Shown here: positions 61,465-64,000 of the stretch, piece by piece | Layout: each line of letters opens with the position of its first letter | Numbering within the stretch: the stretch's first letter is position 1 | Assembly: GCA_021794095.1 (NCBI GenBank) | Contig: JAJYRN010000012.1 | Coordinates: forward strand, 29,405-93,404 | Direction: 5' to 3' | Origin: Acidobacteriota bacterium | Lineage (GTDB): Bacteria > Acidobacteriota > Holophagae > Holophagales > Holophagaceae | Length of the DNA stretch: 64,000 nucleotides | Made by a program: the position numbers and the translations under genes | The notes under the pieces: generated by a model | Databases searched by the model: none | What the model saw: the letters and a program-made list of their open reading frames with translations, nothing else | Told to the model about the DNA's origin: nothing

Positions 61465-63096
61465 ATGATCTCCTTCGCCAATGTCAGCAAGCAGTACGGC
61501 AAGCAAGTGCTCTTCATTGATGCCAGTTTCCAGCTCAACCCCGGCGAGAAGGCGGGCCTGGTGGGCCCCAACGGGGCCGGCAAGTCCACGCTCTTCCGCA
61601 TGATCCTGGGCGAGGAGTCCCCCGACGATGGCGCGGTGAGCCTGCCGAAGAAGCTCACCCTCGGCTACTTCCGGCAGGAAGTGGACGAGATGGCGGGGCG
61701 CTCCGTGCTGGATGAGGCCATCGCCGGCAGCGGGCGCCTGGGCGACCTCCACCACGAGCTGGCGGATCTGGAACACGGGATGGCCGATCCCGATCGCGCC
61801 GACGAGCTGGAGGCCATCCTGGAGCGCTTCGGCCATGTCCAGGAGGAGTACCAGCACCTGGGCGGCTACGAGCTGGAGGCCCGCGCCCGGGCCTGCCTCC
61901 AGGGCCTGGGCTTCGAGGATGCGCAGATTGATGGCGATGTGGGCGCCCTCTCCGGCGGCTGGAAGATGCGCGTGTCCATGGCCAAGGTGCTGCTGGGAAC
62001 CTTTGATGTGCTGCTGCTGGACGAGCCCACCAACCACCTGGACATCGAAAGCATCCTCTGGCTGGAGCAGTACCTGAAGGCCAGCACGGCCACCCTCCTG
62101 ATGACCAGCCACGACCGCGACTTCATGAACCGCATCGTGTCCAAGGTGCTGGAGATTGATGGTGGCGACATCGTCACCTACTCCGGCGACTACGACTTCT
62201 ATGTGAAGGAGCGGGAGATCCGCGAGACCAACCAGGAGGCCGCCTACACCCGGCAGCAGGCCAAGCTGGCCAAGGAACAGCGCTTCATCGAGCGGTTCTC
62301 CGCCCACGCCGCCAAGGCCGCCCAGGTGCAGAGCCGCGTGAAGGCCCTGGACAAGATCGAGCGCATCGAGCCGCCGAAGAAGCGGCGCATCGTGAAGTGG
62401 GATTTCCGCATCCCCGGCCGCTCCGGCGACGATGTACTCATGCTCAAAGGGGTGGCCAAGCAATATGGCGCCCGCACCCTCTATGACGGCTTCGACTTCC
62501 ACATCCGGCGCGGCGAGCGCTGGTGCGTCATGGGCAAGAACGGCGCCGGCAAGTCCACCCTGCTGAAGATGGTGGCGGGCGTGCTGAGGCCGGATGCCGG
62601 CGAGGTGAAGCTGGGCGCCAGCCTCAAGCTCGGCTACTTCGCCCAGCAGAGCCTCGACCTGCTGGATCCCGAGCTGACCGTGCTGGAGCAGCTCCAGAAG
62701 GACTTCCCCATGGAAGGCCTGGGCGTGCTGCGGAACCTTCTGGGCGCCTTCCAGTTCAGCGGCGACGAGGTGGACAAGCGCATCCGCGCCCTCTCCGGCG
62801 GCGAGAAATCGCGCCTCGTCATGGCCCGCATGCTCTTCGATCCGCCCAACTTCCTTGTGCTGGACGAACCCACCAACCACCTGGACCTGGCCACCAAGGA
62901 GATGCTGGTGGAGGCCCTCAAGGACTTCGAAGGCACCCTCCTCTTCGTGAGCCACGACCGCGCCTTCCTCCGCGGCCTCGCCACCCGCGTCCTCGAACTC
63001 GGTGGCGACGAACACCCCGCCCCGCTGCCCTTCCTCGGCACCTACCCCGAATACGTCGAGAAGACCGGGCGCGAGGCACCGGGCGTGCATAACTAA
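61465..63096 (+). CDS. ABC-F family ATPase
   Basis: A 543-residue soluble protein with two ABC domains and no TM segment, the ABC-F layout of ribosome-associated translation factors (EttA, Uup, YbiT, YheS groups). Domain 1: GPNGAGKST, LSGGWKMRV, LLLDEPTNHLD. Domain 2: GKNGAGKST, LSGGEKSRL, LVLDEPTNHLD. The linker between them (about 245-315) is rich in Lys, Arg and Ala and would reach the ribosome. The exact subgroup is not assigned. It is the last gene of normal composition before the AT-rich right end. Confidence 0.92.
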   Translation: MISFANVSKQYGKQVLFIDASFQLNPGEKAGLVGPNGAGKSTLFRMILGEESPDDGAVSLPKKLTLGYFRQEVDEMAGRSVLDEAIAGSGRLGDLHHELADLEHGMADPDRADELEAILERFGHVQEEYQHLGGYELEARARACLQGLGFEDAQIDGDVGALSGGWKMRVSMAKVLLGTFDVLLLDEPTNHLDIESILWLEQYLKASTATLLMTSHDRDFMNRIVSKVLEIDGGDIVTYSGDYDFYVKEREIRETNQEAAYTRQQAKLAKEQRFIERFSAHAAKAAQVQSRVKALDKIERIEPPKKRRIVKWDFRIPGRSGDDVLMLKGVAKQYGARTLYDGFDFHIRRGERWCVMGKNGAGKSTLLKMVAGVLRPDAGEVKLGASLKLGYFAQQSLDLLDPELTVLEQLQKDFPMEGLGVLRNLLGAFQFSGDEVDKRIRALSGGEKSRLVMARMLFDPPNFLVLDEPTNHLDLATKEMLVEALKDFEGTLLFVSHDRAFLRGLATRVLELGGDEHPAPLPFLGTYPEYVEKTGREAPGVHN

Positions 63097-63134
63097 TATG
63101 TATGTGTTCAGTTGGATTGGGATATTTGAAGTGT

Positions 63135-63884
63135 TCAGCCGCTTAGATACTCAAGAATGGATGCCAATGCAATATTCATTATTTTCCTAGATCGTTTTGG
63201 TCCGATATAATTGGCTTGTTGAAAATCCTCTTCTGTAGCTTTTAATATCATTCCAATAGTCTTAAGTCCGAGACCATTTAATGCATTTACTTGGAATTCA
63301 CTAAGATCGAGATCTGTTATGGATCTTTGAATTTTTTCACTTATAGCCAGATTAATGTCTGGTTCTATGGAATCACCAACATCCGAGGCCAACTTTTGGA
63401 ACCCGGGATCATTGTGCCCGTACTCTGTTAGCCTTTTGATGCTAAGGCTGGGGACTAATTCTAGAACTGTTTGCTGGGGATTTGCTGCATCTGATACCAG
63501 ACAGCCGAGATTGATGGAATAACGCGTTCCATAGTTTCCCCTAGATGCGACAACCCCTTGATCCATTTTGATTACAACACCCGTATAAGCAAGCATTCGC
63601 AATGCTTCTTTGACTGCTTCAGGTGCGTCTCTGTGTACCCAGAAATAACAGGTTCTTTCTGCTTTTTTTTCTTGGCCCCAATTATAATTTTTGTCGTTTG
63701 TTTTTTTGATTACATCATTTTCGACAAAGTCTCTGCCCCAATCAATAAATAATTTGTGGCCCGTGTACTTTTCGGCTAAGGAGGAGTGATCCGACCAAAT
63801 ATCTTCTCGAAAATAGGTTTTTATTGCGGCAGATGTATCGCGAGAAGTAAGTTTGGGAGCCTTTGTTATTAACTTTAACCTGCC
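63135..63884 (-). CDS. Foreign, possibly truncated protein with alpha-CTD-like C terminus
   Basis: An AT-rich minus-strand frame of 249 codons, open between a TAG at 63885-63887 and its stop. It has no ATG, GTG or TTG before the TTG at 63602, so the visible part probably lacks its true N terminus. A winged-helix-like stretch around NYGTRYSINLGCLVSDA lies in the middle. The last 60 residues (DLSEFQVNALNGLGLKTIG, then YIGPKRSRKIMNIAL) resemble the helix-hairpin-helix fold of the RNA polymerase alpha C-terminal domain, implying DNA or transcription-factor contact. I do not recognise the family. Base composition differs sharply from neighbours, a sign of transfer. It converges on the ABC-F gene with 38 nt between. 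Confidence 0.6.
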   Translation of the reverse strand, partial: GRLKLITKAPKLTSRDTSAAIKTYFREDIWSDHSSLAEKYTGHKLFIDWGRDFVENDVIKKTNDKNYNWGQEKKAERTCYFWVHRDAPEAVKEALRMLAYTGVVIKMDQGVVASRGNYGTRYSINLGCLVSDAANPQQTVLELVPSLSIKRLTEYGHNDPGFQKLASDVGDSIEPDINLAISEKIQRSITDLDLSEFQVNALNGLGLKTIGMILKATEEDFQQANYIGPKRSRKIMNIALASILEYLSG

Positions 63885-64000
63885 CTATTCGGTCGAGACG
63901 AAAAATTAATGTAATCGCGGTATTCAGGGAACCTACATACATATTCACAGCACCCATTGGGTGAGGTGGAAGCATGGAGCAGGGGATCGGTCTTCCTGGA
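63885..64000 (-). other. Upstream part of the foreign gene in another frame
   Basis: The frame containing the ATG at 63975 is open from the window edge to a stop at 63742. Around 63885 it reads LDRIGQVKV where the neighbouring frame reads GRLKLITKAP. Dropping one G from the GGG run at about 63882-63884 would join ...RLDRIG to RLKLITKAP in one protein. The gene may therefore be frameshifted, or this may be unrelated upstream sequence. It continues beyond the window. Confidence 0.35.

Noticed and set aside
63104..63138. Direct repeat GTGTTCAG (63104-63111 and 63131-63138) as an attachment site
   Set aside because: Eight bases in AT-rich DNA can recur by chance, there is no tRNA nearby, and the other end of the island is not visible.
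63558..63752. A 64-codon plus-strand frame in the AT-rich end
   Set aside because: It is antisense to the longer protein-like frame, and its Phe/Ile/Cys-rich sequence is what the complement of Lys/Asn/Glu codons gives.
1..64000. CRISPR arrays, rRNA, tRNA genes and insertion sequences
   Set aside because: No regularly spaced repeats, no cloverleaf-like sequence in the gaps and no transposase-like frame were seen on reading the non-coding stretches; a tRNA or IS scan would settle it.

Overview
The window comes from a GC-rich Gram-negative bacterium. The outer membrane is implied by LptD and KdsB. The combination of large chemotaxis and signalling clusters, bacteriohemerythrin, a PstSCAB/PhoU/PhoB set beside Pit/DUF47 and Kelch/Ig-like lipoproteins most resembles Acidobacteriota of the Holophagae type (Geothrix/Holophaga-like). 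That assignment is inference; no rRNA gene is present. Coding density is very high, many genes overlap by 1-8 nt (ATGA, GTGA, TGATG), and GTG or TTG starts occur.

Layout. (1) 1-12.3 kb: a DODA-type dioxygenase, then a long minus-strand chemotaxis operon read from 12.3 kb down to 1 kb: MCP, CheW, STAS, soluble MCP, CheY, CheA, CheR, CheD, CheB, STAS and a SpoIIE-type phosphatase with an RsbW-like ATPase domain. (2) 12.6-18.8 kb, plus strand: a 1770-residue hybrid histidine kinase with three tandem PAS-GAF units, a bacteriohemerythrin and a single-domain response regulator. A perfect TGTGA-N6-TCACA palindrome lies in the gap between blocks 1 and 2. (3) 18.8-28.3 kb, plus strand: aldehyde dehydrogenase, an unknown small protein, Pta, PurN, NAD(P)HX repair enzyme, TsaE, RmuC, HNH nuclease, leucyl aminopeptidase and Pcm. 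(4) 28.5-31.2 kb, minus strand: an unknown protein, ureohydrolase, PlsC-like acyltransferase and GNAT. (5) 31.4-39.5 kb: phosphate uptake and sensing (Pit, DUF47, PhoR, PhoB, PhoU, PstB, PstA, PstC, PstS), with Pho-box-like heptamer pairs in two promoter regions and a 13-bp hairpin between pstS and pstC. (6) 39.8-49.5 kb: RNase E/G, ZIP transporter and LptD on plus; KdsB, TrxB, Alr and a diguanylate cyclase on minus. (7) 49.5-56.5 kb, plus strand: a second chemotaxis-type set (CheA, CheW-like), FabH, RsmD, a multi-TM MCP with an unusual hairpin tip, and the collapsed remnant of a hybrid kinase. (8) 56.5-63.1 kb: a Kelch/Ig lipoprotein, a MoaD/ThiS-like protein paired with a BNR-repeat propeller, a tandem cNMP-binding-domain protein and an ABC-F ATPase. 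(9) 63.1-64.0 kb: an abruptly AT-rich segment with an apparently foreign, possibly frameshifted gene that runs towards the right edge.

The most interesting leads are the soluble MCP with a CheZ-like D-x-x-x-Q motif in a cluster lacking CheZ, CheC and CheX; the partner-switching proteins at the end of the che operon; the MoaD-BNR pair; and the AT-rich island edge whose protein ends in an RNA polymerase alpha-CTD-like domain. Functions are assigned from motifs and family knowledge only; no searches were run.
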